Source: a candidate division KSB1 bacterium
GTDB lineage: Bacteria > Zhuqueibacterota > Zhuqueibacteria > Zhuqueibacterales > Zhuqueibacteraceae
Length of the DNA stretch: 64,000 nt
Direction: 5' to 3'
NCBI GenBank assembly: GCA_034506255.1
Contig: JAPDPX010000008.1
Location: forward strand, 186,001-250,000
The notes below the pieces were generated by a model. That model saw only the letters and a program-made list of their open reading frames with translations. It was not told where the DNA came from and did no database searches. The position numbers were made by a program, and so were the translations under genes. Below are positions 57,002-64,000 of the stretch, in pieces; position 1 is the first letter of the stretch; every line of letters begins with the position of its first letter.

Positions 57002-57495
57002 CAGAACGGCGGCGTGCCTGCTCCGCGCAGCCGAATCCCACTGCCCGGCGGAGTGAGAAGCACGAGCTGGACAATTATGTCGCGCGCCAACCAGAGCACG
57101 AGCTTGGCGCGCAGCGTGTGGTCGGGATAAGTGTCGCAAAAGTCCTCGTTGGCCTGGTGCCGGATGAAAAAACGCGATGTCGCCGGTTATGCCTCTTCGG
57201 TAACACTGGCCGCCAGCCTGCCGGCAGGTGGGCGCCGTGCCTCTTCGGCGAGGAGTGGCTTCCACCTGCATGCCCGGCTCTCGCCGAAATCCAGTTCACG
57301 TGACGCAGGATCGCATGACCCGGGTCTCCGCGGTCACAAAGCCCCCGCAATCACCCGCCCCACATGCCTGCAGTCGTTTGCGGCATAAACCCGCAACAGC
57401 GCGCGGAAGATAGCAGATAATTTTTCACAATTCAAACAGTATCCCACACGGCTTTTTCCGCGGAATGCCGCTTTCGTGGGAGAATCATTTTCCTG

Positions 57496-57852
57496 CCTGA
57501 ATTTTGCATCCAGATTGATCTCCTTCGCGTGAGACGCCGCTTTGATCGCGACTCCCAACCACCCAAAGGCTGGTGCATAAAAAATTTTGCAGGCCAACGT
57601 GCCGTCAACTCCGGTAGGAGAGAACTGTTTTTAGTGAGGCTGCTTCTTGCATTTCCCAAAACTCCGTGAGGAGTGACCGGTTTGATTCTCCTCGAAAAAA
57701 CCGCGCCAGCTCATGGGAAATTCGACAGGCCACTCCCGACGGGGTTTAAAGACACGCAAGCTTCCCATGTCTATAAACAGTTCACTCCTGACGGAGTTTT
57801 GTGAACAAGGCATTTCTTCCGGTCAACAGCAAGCCAGCATGCAAAATTCAGG
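57496..57852 (-). repeat. MITE-like interspersed element, copy 3
   Basis: 357 bp in the same orientation as copy 2. Ends are CCTGAATTTTGCATCC (57496-57511) and GCATGCAAAATTCAGG (ending 57852). Internal modules include AACTCCGTGAGGAGTGACC, CACTCCCGACGGGGTTTAAA and CACTCCTGACGGAGTTTTG. It aligns with the reverse complement of copy 1 nearly throughout. The gap 57002-57495 upstream of it shows nothing I can support. Confidence 0.85.
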
Positions 57853-57947
57853 TCCTACCGCAGCAGTTTTCCTCCCGTGAAAATGACTTTTCCGCGGGAC
57901 TTTGCTTTCGTGGGCGGATTTTGAGGGCTTGATCTTCACGTTTGATC

Positions 57948-58023
57948 TGCCACGGCTTGGCCGTGGCATTCCTGCAGAGAGCATCCGCAGGATCGCAAGA
58001 GAAGGCCACGGTCAAACCGTGGC
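57948..58023. repeat. Pair of facing CCACGG hairpins
   Basis: TGCCACGGC-TTG-GCCGTGGCA at 57948-57968 and GCCACGGT-CAA-ACCGTGGC at 58005-58023. Each is a perfect small hairpin with a 3-base loop. The rest of 57853-58322 carries no gene apart from overlap with the next feature. Confidence 0.6.
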
Positions 58024-58322
58024 GGAATGGTGATCCTTTGCAAAACCCCAGTAACTTCCCGTCCTTGCGTGTTCTGGCTTTTGAATTTTATCGCTTCGAA
58101 AAAGTTGGCAGCATTGGGCTTCCAGCCTGCCTGCAGACAGGAAGTCTGCGCGACATTTCCATCGTAATGAGTGTGCAAACCCACCTGGCAAGTTCCCAGG
58201 GATTTTCCCGTGGCCAGATGTTTCAGATCTCCGGCTCAGCCGGCGTGGGAAGGTTTTCGGACAGAAACAAAAATAGCAAGCCTGCCCGGTGCCAATACGA
58301 CACAGCCTTGATTTGCAATGGA

Positions 58323-59549
58323 TCAGTGAATGACCGCCAGCTTGCGCGTCTGCACCGAGCCGCCCGCCTGCAATCTGCAGAAATAAATGCCGCCGGGCAC
58401 GCGTGCGCCGTGCTGATCCCGGCCATCCCAGGTGACAACATAATCGCCCGGGGCTTGCCGGCGCTGCACCAGCGTGTTGATCGTCCGGCCGAGGAGATCG
58501 TGAATCGTCAATGTCACTTGCGCCGGCCGCAGCAAACGATAGGAAATGGTCGTCGCGCGCAAGTGCGAGGCGGCACGATCCGGCGCAAACGGATTGGGAA
58601 AGCTCTGCCCCAGTTCGAGTGTCCGGGGGGCAGCGGGCGTCTCGGTGACCAGGGTTGGGAGATTTTTGCCGTTGAGATGGGCACCAATCAGGACATATTC
58701 AATCACTGCAAAGCCGAACAGCACACGTTTGACCGGGCCGACGTTGAGCGCATACCACTCCACCCAGTCATTGTCCGCACCGGCAAATTTGAAGGAGAAG
58801 CGATGGCACGGGAAAAAGCGTCCGGCTTCGGTCGTCACGGTGTCCGTGGTGCTTTCGAGTGTCACGCTCCACTCCGCCAGGCGTTGCGGTCCGTACACCC
58901 GCCAACTCTCGCCGATTTTTGCGCCAAATTTGAGCCACACCTGCTCGCTCGTATCCTCGCGCACAATCAGCTCGCGGTCATTGCTCCAGCGCAGTCCCGC
59001 CCCGCTGAATTCCCGGAATTGATCGAAGCGGTGATAGAGATGGCCACCGGCGCGCAAGCTGTCGATCACCGTCTCCCGCATGACATGCTGAAAGGTCGAG
59101 CGCCAGCGCCACCAGTTGCCAATTGCCAGGGGGAAGTAAGAGAGGGAATCGAGATGCGCCAGATCCTGGGCCGCCTGCTCCGCCGGCCGGGTGCGCGTGC
59201 AAAGATTCGTACTCAAGCGATCAATACCATCCTGGTAAGCATAGACGAGATAAGTGACCCCGATGCGGAAAGGGTAGCCGCAGCCCGCTTCATCGAAGGG
59301 CGTATAAAGCGTGTCCACTTCGTCTTTGTTGCCTTTCCAAATTTTCAAGATTTCAAGATGGGCGCGGCGCTGGTGGATTGCCGGCAATGCTTCAAACGAG
59401 AGAACCGTGCCCAGGAAAACGGCATCTGCTTCAGCAAAGGCGCGCGCCGGCGGTGGCGGTGGCACACAGGAGCAGGCCGGCACCTCCCGGGTGTAAAGGA
59501 GCAGCAAGGCGGCAAATGCGGCAATCCCGGCCAATACTCTTGCAGGCAT
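58323..59549 (-). CDS. Secreted NTR/TIMP-like protein with sorting domain
   Basis: 408 aa. A signal peptide (MPARVLAGIAAFAALLLLYT to about VPA) is followed by CSCVPPPPPARAFAEADAVF, which closely resembles the mature start of TIMPs (C-x-C-V-P-P-x-P). In TIMPs the N-terminal Cys chelates the protease zinc. The NTR-like part continues to about residue 120 (ILKIWKGN, CTRTRPAEQAAQD). Residues about 125-310 are a beta-rich domain of unknown role. A FlgD/Por sorting domain ends the protein (GQSFPNPFAPDRAASH, IHDLLGRTINTLV, VQTRKLAVIH). It is 20 bp after the serpin gene, suggesting shared protease-inhibitor function. Bacterial NTR domains need not inhibit proteases. Confidence 0.82.
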   Translation of the reverse strand: MPARVLAGIAAFAALLLLYTREVPACSCVPPPPPARAFAEADAVFLGTVLSFEALPAIHQRRAHLEILKIWKGNKDEVDTLYTPFDEAGCGYPFRIGVTYLVYAYQDGIDRLSTNLCTRTRPAEQAAQDLAHLDSLSYFPLAIGNWWRWRSTFQHVMRETVIDSLRAGGHLYHRFDQFREFSGAGLRWSNDRELIVREDTSEQVWLKFGAKIGESWRVYGPQRLAEWSVTLESTTDTVTTEAGRFFPCHRFSFKFAGADNDWVEWYALNVGPVKRVLFGFAVIEYVLIGAHLNGKNLPTLVTETPAAPRTLELGQSFPNPFAPDRAASHLRATTISYRLLRPAQVTLTIHDLLGRTINTLVQRRQAPGDYVVTWDGRDQHGARVPGGIYFCRLQAGGSVQTRKLAVIH

Positions 59550-59569
59550 AAACTCTCCGATTGGGTGCG

Positions 59570-60793
59570 TTATTGCGGATACTCGATTTTGCCGATGAAC
59601 AAGATCGTTTGCGAGTGACGGTCACGAATAAGAAAGAGAAACGGCCGGTCGACGCGGAAGGCGGGAGGGGCTGAAACCACGCCGATCCCCACCGAGGTTG
59701 CGGCCGCCGCGGTGGTGCCGTTTTCGTCCACTTCCACGAAAGTTTTGTGCTTGACTTCGGTGATGTACAAACGTTCGGTGGCGGAGATTCTGCTGAAATC
59801 GGCGTGCTCGTTGAAGGCAATTGCCATTCCGAGTTGCTGCAAAACCTCGTTCAGGCTCATTTCGCAGGTCATGCTGAATTTGGGCAGGGCCAGCATCAGC
59901 TCGCGTGGTGTGAAACCGGCCTGCCAGCGGGCCCAGTTTTCCGCGGTCAGGGCGGCGCACAGGGAAGCGACGGGAACGCCCGGGTGGGGGAGCAGAATGG
60001 TCATGCGGAAGCCGGCATCGCCATAGGGCAGATCCACCGCCTGAAAAAGATCCGTGCGCAGATGCGGGAGAACGATTTTGTAATGATTCATCATCCGGCA
60101 GGCCCGCTTCTCACCGTTGCCGGTGGTGAACCAGTCCGCCTGCGTGTTGGCCGGGTCGAAGCGATAGGTCCATGCGCCCTTGAAGTATATCGCATTGATC
60201 AGGAACATCACTTCTTCCGGCCGGATTTTCTCGACGATTTGTGAAATACGGCCGTGGGTGTTCTCCCGCACCCAGGCGTTGATGAGGTCGAGGGTGGCAG
60301 GCGCATTGAAGTCGACGCCGCTGACGCGCGCATTGAAATAGGTTTTGTTGCGATGGATGAAATCCTGTGCGAAGGTCATCTCCTGGCGGTGCCAGATTGA
60401 GTTGGCAATTTGGAACTGCACCTGCGGGTCGAGCTGCATGAGCAGTGCGATCAGGCTTTGGCAGGATTGATTGATCTCCTCCAGCGAGAGACCGTCCAGT
60501 GCCAAAGTATTTTTCATGGCCTCAAAGGTTTCACCGCCGGCGCCGTTCAACGCCATGCCCAGCGCCATGGCCACACTCAACGGGGAGAGAAAAATGTTCC
60601 CGTCCGGCTCCTGCCGCACCACTTCGCGAAAGAGCTGCAAGCCGAAGCGATTGTCCGACGTGACCAGTTGTTTCTCGAGCGGAGTCAGCTCGCGAAAAAT
60701 GCGGTTGTCCGGCGCGGCGAGGCGGTGCTCGCATTGCAGCAGCAGCAGGCTGAGCCCGCACAGCGCCGCAAGCACGTGCCGTTTGGTTTTCAT
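59570..60793 (-). CDS. Serpin, probable lipoprotein
   Basis: 407 aa. The N-terminus KRHVLAALCGLSLLLLQC looks like a lipoprotein signal, though Gln before Cys21 is atypical. The serpin fold follows: NIFLSPLSVAMALGMALNGA, NAIYFKGAWTYRFDPANT, and FEVDENG-type hinge with GTTAAAATSVG. The alanine-rich hinge supports an inhibitory, not a storage, serpin. Counting from the Glu at P17 puts Val at P1 (GVVSAPP), suggesting elastase- or subtilisin-like targets. RVDRPFLFLIRDRHSQTILFIGKIEYP is the standard C-terminus. It lies in an operon with an outer-membrane barrel protein (18 bp upstream) and the TIMP-like protein. Confidence 0.93.
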   Translation of the reverse strand: MKTKRHVLAALCGLSLLLLQCEHRLAAPDNRIFRELTPLEKQLVTSDNRFGLQLFREVVRQEPDGNIFLSPLSVAMALGMALNGAGGETFEAMKNTLALDGLSLEEINQSCQSLIALLMQLDPQVQFQIANSIWHRQEMTFAQDFIHRNKTYFNARVSGVDFNAPATLDLINAWVRENTHGRISQIVEKIRPEEVMFLINAIYFKGAWTYRFDPANTQADWFTTGNGEKRACRMMNHYKIVLPHLRTDLFQAVDLPYGDAGFRMTILLPHPGVPVASLCAALTAENWARWQAGFTPRELMLALPKFSMTCEMSLNEVLQQLGMAIAFNEHADFSRISATERLYITEVKHKTFVEVDENGTTAAAATSVGIGVVSAPPAFRVDRPFLFLIRDRHSQTILFIGKIEYPQ

Positions 60794-60811
60794 GACGATG
60801 CTCCTTTTTTT

Positions 60812-62602
60812 TTACAGGTTGAACAACACGGCAAACTGCCAGGTTTCCAAATCCGCGGGGGAAGCGCCCAGCCCCACATCGATGCGCACCGGCCCGGCGG
60901 GTTGAAAGCTCACGCCGGCACGAAAGTGCAGCGACGTTTCGCTGCGGCGCACCGGCACGGCGCGATAGCGATCCCCCCGCTCCGGCGAATTTTGCCGGGT
61001 GTCGTCCTCCGGTCCGATCACAATCAGGGAATCGGTGCGATACCAAATGTCGACCACTTCGTCGACCGCCACGCGGAGATACTGTTTGATCGCCGCCAGG
61101 TGCAGGGACCAGCGTGATCCCAGGCCAAAGGTCATGGCCACCGGCAGCGTGACGCGCGTGGTTGTGCCGTGCTTGTCCAGGTGCAACGTTTTGTCCTCGA
61201 TGCCGATGGTGGTTTGTGCCGGCGACCACGGTGCGGGCACCAATTGCCGGCTGGCGCGGTAGACTTGTGCATCCTCATACATCAGGGTCCTGCTGTCGTC
61301 CTGCTCGAAGTGCACGGCCACGGTGGCTTCACTGTTTTTGTACATCGGGATCACCAGGCCGGCGCTGCTGCTTTTGCGCCGGCGGGTTTCCGTGCCCGTG
61401 CCAAGGCGGTCATCCGTGAATTTCGAATTGTAGATGGACTCGTATAGCACATTCCCGGGGTAATAGCGATAGCGATGATAACTGGTGTCCCGCATCGCGC
61501 CGCTGTTGGCCAGATCGAGGTCTGCTTCATGATACTCCAGGCGGAAGCGGAAAACAATATGGTTCGGCAGGGGCCATTCGCCATGGACACCGGCGAAATG
61601 CGTTGTCCCGGCGTGCCGCCAGCGGCTGTTACTCCGGTGGGAATAATAGGAACGGCTGAAATACTCGGGATCGGTCTCGGCGCCATAGCTGTAAAAGCTG
61701 CTGTCGCGATCGCCACCGGTTTGGTTGTGGTGTCCGGTGACCCCGCCGCCAAAGAAACCGATTTGCCGCGCCCCCGGCAGGGTGAACAGCATGCCGGCAC
61801 TGACTTCATTTTGCCGCAGCGCCGCGCCGGCATTTTTCTCGTTGCGGTAGCGTGCCTGATAAGCATGCGTGAAATTCTGGCTGTAGTCATTGAAGCGCAC
61901 ATAATCGCCGGTGATATCCATCACGGTGCGGCTCAGTTTGGCGCCGGCAGAGAAGAATTCGGCGGGCTTTACCGAAAGATGGACGGTCATCATGTGTGCA
62001 GTTTCAGTTTTCTCGTCGAGCCCGTCCTGTTTGAGGTTCGGTTCGATTTCCGGAAAGCGGCTGCTTTCTTCCGTGCGCATGCCGAAGGCATCATAGGCGC
62101 CGGAGTACCAGTAGGGAACGTACTCGTAAAAAGTCCCGGAATGATGGATCAATTCATAGCTGAGGGCATACTTCAACTCCGGCAGATATTTCGCGGCAAC
62201 CTTGCCGAGATAAATCGCCGAGAGCAACGGCTCGAGCTGGCGTTGCGCGGGCCGGGCGTAAAAGGGCGGGAGGAAGTAGGAGTTGACATGGTTGTACAGC
62301 GGATAGATGTGATCCTTCGGGGCCTTGGGTTTTTCCGCACTGCCTTTCAAGTCCAGGTAAAGCTGGCTGCCCTTCCGCGAGGAAAGCCTTGCCGGTTGAA
62401 AGGAGATCTCGCCCAGGTAGTCCGGCAGCACGCCGAGCAGGCCGCTGTCGAGGTTTTTCAGATTGAGCGAGAGAAGGCGGTGCGGCCGCAGGAAATAGCC
62501 GCGCTCGTCGAAGCCCTTCTCCAGCAGATAATCGTTCCAGTATTGTGCCGGTGCGGCCAGCGGGCTGAGCAGGGCGGCGGCAAGCAGCAAAAGCCGTTTC
62601 AT
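60812..62602 (-). CDS. Outer-membrane beta-barrel protein, family unknown
   Basis: 596 aa. The signal peptide is MKRLLLLAAALLSPLAAPA. The body has alternating hydrophobic/polar strands rich in Tyr, Arg, Asp and Gly, especially from residue 150 onward (FYEYVPYWYSGAYDAFG, MMTVHLSVKPAEFFSAGAKL, HIVFRFRLEYHEADLDL, LGSRWSLHLAAIKQYLRV). It ends in ETWQFAVLFNL with a hydrophobic C-terminus, as expected for a barrel. No TonB plug or known porin motif was recognised. As first gene of a three-gene operon with serpin and TIMP-like genes it might anchor or export them. Confidence 0.75.
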   Translation of the reverse strand: MKRLLLLAAALLSPLAAPAQYWNDYLLEKGFDERGYFLRPHRLLSLNLKNLDSGLLGVLPDYLGEISFQPARLSSRKGSQLYLDLKGSAEKPKAPKDHIYPLYNHVNSYFLPPFYARPAQRQLEPLLSAIYLGKVAAKYLPELKYALSYELIHHSGTFYEYVPYWYSGAYDAFGMRTEESSRFPEIEPNLKQDGLDEKTETAHMMTVHLSVKPAEFFSAGAKLSRTVMDITGDYVRFNDYSQNFTHAYQARYRNEKNAGAALRQNEVSAGMLFTLPGARQIGFFGGGVTGHHNQTGGDRDSSFYSYGAETDPEYFSRSYYSHRSNSRWRHAGTTHFAGVHGEWPLPNHIVFRFRLEYHEADLDLANSGAMRDTSYHRYRYYPGNVLYESIYNSKFTDDRLGTGTETRRRKSSSAGLVIPMYKNSEATVAVHFEQDDSRTLMYEDAQVYRASRQLVPAPWSPAQTTIGIEDKTLHLDKHGTTTRVTLPVAMTFGLGSRWSLHLAAIKQYLRVAVDEVVDIWYRTDSLIVIGPEDDTRQNSPERGDRYRAVPVRRSETSLHFRAGVSFQPAGPVRIDVGLGASPADLETWQFAVLFNL

Positions 62603-62744
62603 GAGTGACCCTCCGAAGCAACAGATTGGGATTGGCTGATTCGCATCAGAGGTTGCCTTGTTTTATTTCTGCTCCCGAGCCTTGCAGTGTGATGCGGAGC
62701 AAGAGTATGGCAAAGAGTAAGGGCAGGAGCTTCCCGGGCGGCCA

Positions 62745-64000
62745 TTACGGGATGTTTGCCCGCAGCATCTTGCGCATGGCCACGACACGGGCATCCAAAG
62801 ACAGACGATAAAAGTAAACGCCGGCGGCCACCCGTTTTCCCGCGGCAGTTGTCCCCAGCCAGCGCGCCTGGTATTCGCCGGCGGGCTGGCGTTGGTCAAT
62901 CAGCGTGGCAAGGTGATTCCCGAGCACATCGAATACCTCCAATTTCACGTGGCGGGCGGCGGCAAGACGATACCGCAACACCGTTTCAGCATGGAAGGGA
63001 TTGGGAACATTCTGCGCCAGCCAGAAACCATGCACTGGCATCCCCGCTCTGTGGTCAACAATCGCGCTCGGGCCGCTGTGATAGCGCCAGACGCCGTGAC
63101 CATGGGTCGCAATGTAAATCAGGCGCGGCGTCCTTTGATCCGCGACAATGCTGGTGATGCCCGCGATCACCACCGGCGTGGGCAACACCGGCGGCGGGAT
63201 CTCCTGCCACCTCTCCCCGCCATCAAAACTTTCCCACAGCGCCCAGCTATCGGGATTCGCGATCAGACCGCCGGCGTAAATGTGCCCGGGATTCGCGGAA
63301 TCTAGCGCCAGGCCGTGGAAATAAACCGGGGTGTCACGCAGGCCGGTATAATCCCACCTTTTGCCACCGTCAACCGTCTTGATCACTGCGCCCTCCATGC
63401 CGGCATAGACGGTGTCGGGATGCAGCGGATGAATGGCAATCGCAGTGCAGGCATTATCGCCGCGGAGATCCGGGTAAAATATCTCCCACGTCTGACCGTC
63501 ATCCTGCGACTTCGCGAGCCAGGGCGCAAAGATGCCGGTTTCGCCGCCGGCCCAAATCGTGCTGGTGAAATAATCACGCTGGTGCACCGCCAGCACGTTG
63601 GTGGTGCCAATACCAATGCTGAAGGCCGGCTGCCACCAGCGTCTGAAAGTTTGAGAGCGATAGATCATGCCGTTGCCGCCGGCAAAGGCAGCGCCCAGCG
63701 GCGCATGGCCGGTGGAGCGAAAACTCGCAAGCGCTGTAACGAGATAAAAATCCGGCTGGGGCAGGCCGGAATCGGCTGGCACCCACACGCCGTGTTCCAG
63801 GCGGTAAAGGCGGGTGGAATCACCCGCCTCATAATTGGGCAGCAGGCCGACGACCGGCGCATGAAAATCAGCAGGTCCGGCGCCCCAGATTTGAATATCG
63901 AGCGCGGTGAGCTTCTTGCCTTGCAAGCCCAACTCAACCCAGCCGGAATCCGGCGCTGCCAGATTGCGGCGATAAACGCCCTCCTTCTCGGTGGCGGCAT
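62745..64000 (-). CDS. Beta-propeller (BNR/sortilin-like) protein with sorting domain, 5' end outside window
   Basis: The frame remains open to the window end, so this is the C-terminal 418 residues of a larger protein. It has propeller repeats (VGLLPNYEAGDSTRLYRLEH, WEIFYPDLRGDNACTAIAIH, TVYAGMEGAVIKTVDGGKRW, HGLALDSANPGHIYAGGLIA). The last 85 residues are a FlgD/Por domain (WLAQNVPNPFHAETVLRYRL, VFDVLGNHLATLI, VAMRKMLRANIP). The propeller repeats resemble those appended to the amylase at 43768. Function cannot be stated. Confidence 0.82.
   Translation of the reverse strand, partial: AATEKEGVYRRNLAAPDSGWVELGLQGKKLTALDIQIWGAGPADFHAPVVGLLPNYEAGDSTRLYRLEHGVWVPADSGLPQPDFYLVTALASFRSTGHAPLGAAFAGGNGMIYRSQTFRRWWQPAFSIGIGTTNVLAVHQRDYFTSTIWAGGETGIFAPWLAKSQDDGQTWEIFYPDLRGDNACTAIAIHPLHPDTVYAGMEGAVIKTVDGGKRWDYTGLRDTPVYFHGLALDSANPGHIYAGGLIANPDSWALWESFDGGERWQEIPPPVLPTPVVIAGITSIVADQRTPRLIYIATHGHGVWRYHSGPSAIVDHRAGMPVHGFWLAQNVPNPFHAETVLRYRLAAARHVKLEVFDVLGNHLATLIDQRQPAGEYQARWLGTTAAGKRVAAGVYFYRLSLDARVVAMRKMLRANIP

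Noticed and set aside
57942..59618. 558-aa open frame on the + strand
   Set aside because: It runs opposite to the TIMP-like gene, which has a signal peptide and recognised domains; the + frame has no family features and its first part crosses repeat hairpins.

Overview
The window reads as one continuous piece of a GC-rich bacterial chromosome, dominated by a large pectin and uronic-acid utilisation locus. No rRNA, tRNA or CRISPR array was seen. Several secreted proteins end in a conserved roughly 85-residue domain (N-x-P-N-P-F-x-P ... YDVLGR ... GR/KMLL type). With a TonB-dependent receptor and Tat- and Sec-exported enzymes this points to a Gram-negative member of the FCB group, most like Calditrichota/KSB1-type lineages. 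The lineage is an inference from protein style only.

Layout. (1) 1-13.8 kb, all +: exported pectin depolymerases (PL1 pectate lyase, broken GH51 arabinofuranosidase, CE8 pectinesterase, PL9 lyase, GH28 polygalacturonase, GH105 unsaturated-galacturonyl hydrolase), an SSS transporter that looks C-terminally short, a DUF4861 protein, and kduI-kduD. (2) 14.2-21.4 kb: TRAP transporter (P, Q, M), uxaC, uxaE, and an AraR-like GntR/LacI regulator with matching palindromes on both sides. (3) 21.5-38.2 kb: two Tat-signal enolase-superfamily enzymes, a TonB receptor, a secreted beta-helix protein, two GH2 enzymes (one UidA-like), a second SSS transporter, a Sec-signal FAH-family hydrolase and a second GH28. 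(4) 38.3-43.5 kb: SDR-type fructuronate reductase (uxuB), gnd, a LarA-superfamily protein, a dead IS5-type element, and gluconokinase. (5) 43.7-53.4 kb: alpha-amylase fused to a Ycf48-like propeller, a decayed M23 peptidase gene, an unrecognised gene, and an ArsR-type sensor with a P1B metal ATPase. (6) 53.9-64 kb, all -: a dockerin-like toroid protein, an M19 dipeptidase, an operon of outer-membrane barrel + serpin + TIMP-like protein, and a partial propeller protein.

How the genes fit together. Lyases and hydrolases outside the cell release saturated and unsaturated galacturonides. Unsaturated monomer is handled by KduI/KduD. Galacturonate is taken through UxaC, UxaE and UxuB to D-mannonate. 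No mannonate dehydratase, KDG kinase or KDPG aldolase is in the window. Instead uxuB is followed by gnd, a LarA-family 2-hydroxyacid epimerase/racemase homologue and gluconokinase. D-mannonate and D-gluconate are C2 epimers, so a nickel-dependent mannonate-to-gluconate shunt into the oxidative pentose-phosphate pathway is the most interesting hypothesis here. A second is an extracytoplasmic sugar-acid route (two Tat-exported dehydratase-like enolases plus an exported FAH hydrolase).

The region also carries signs of decay and of small mobile DNA: a ~355-bp element with terminal inverted repeats in three copies, a second hairpin repeat in two copies, several palindromic intergenic elements, an IS relic and two multiply broken genes.
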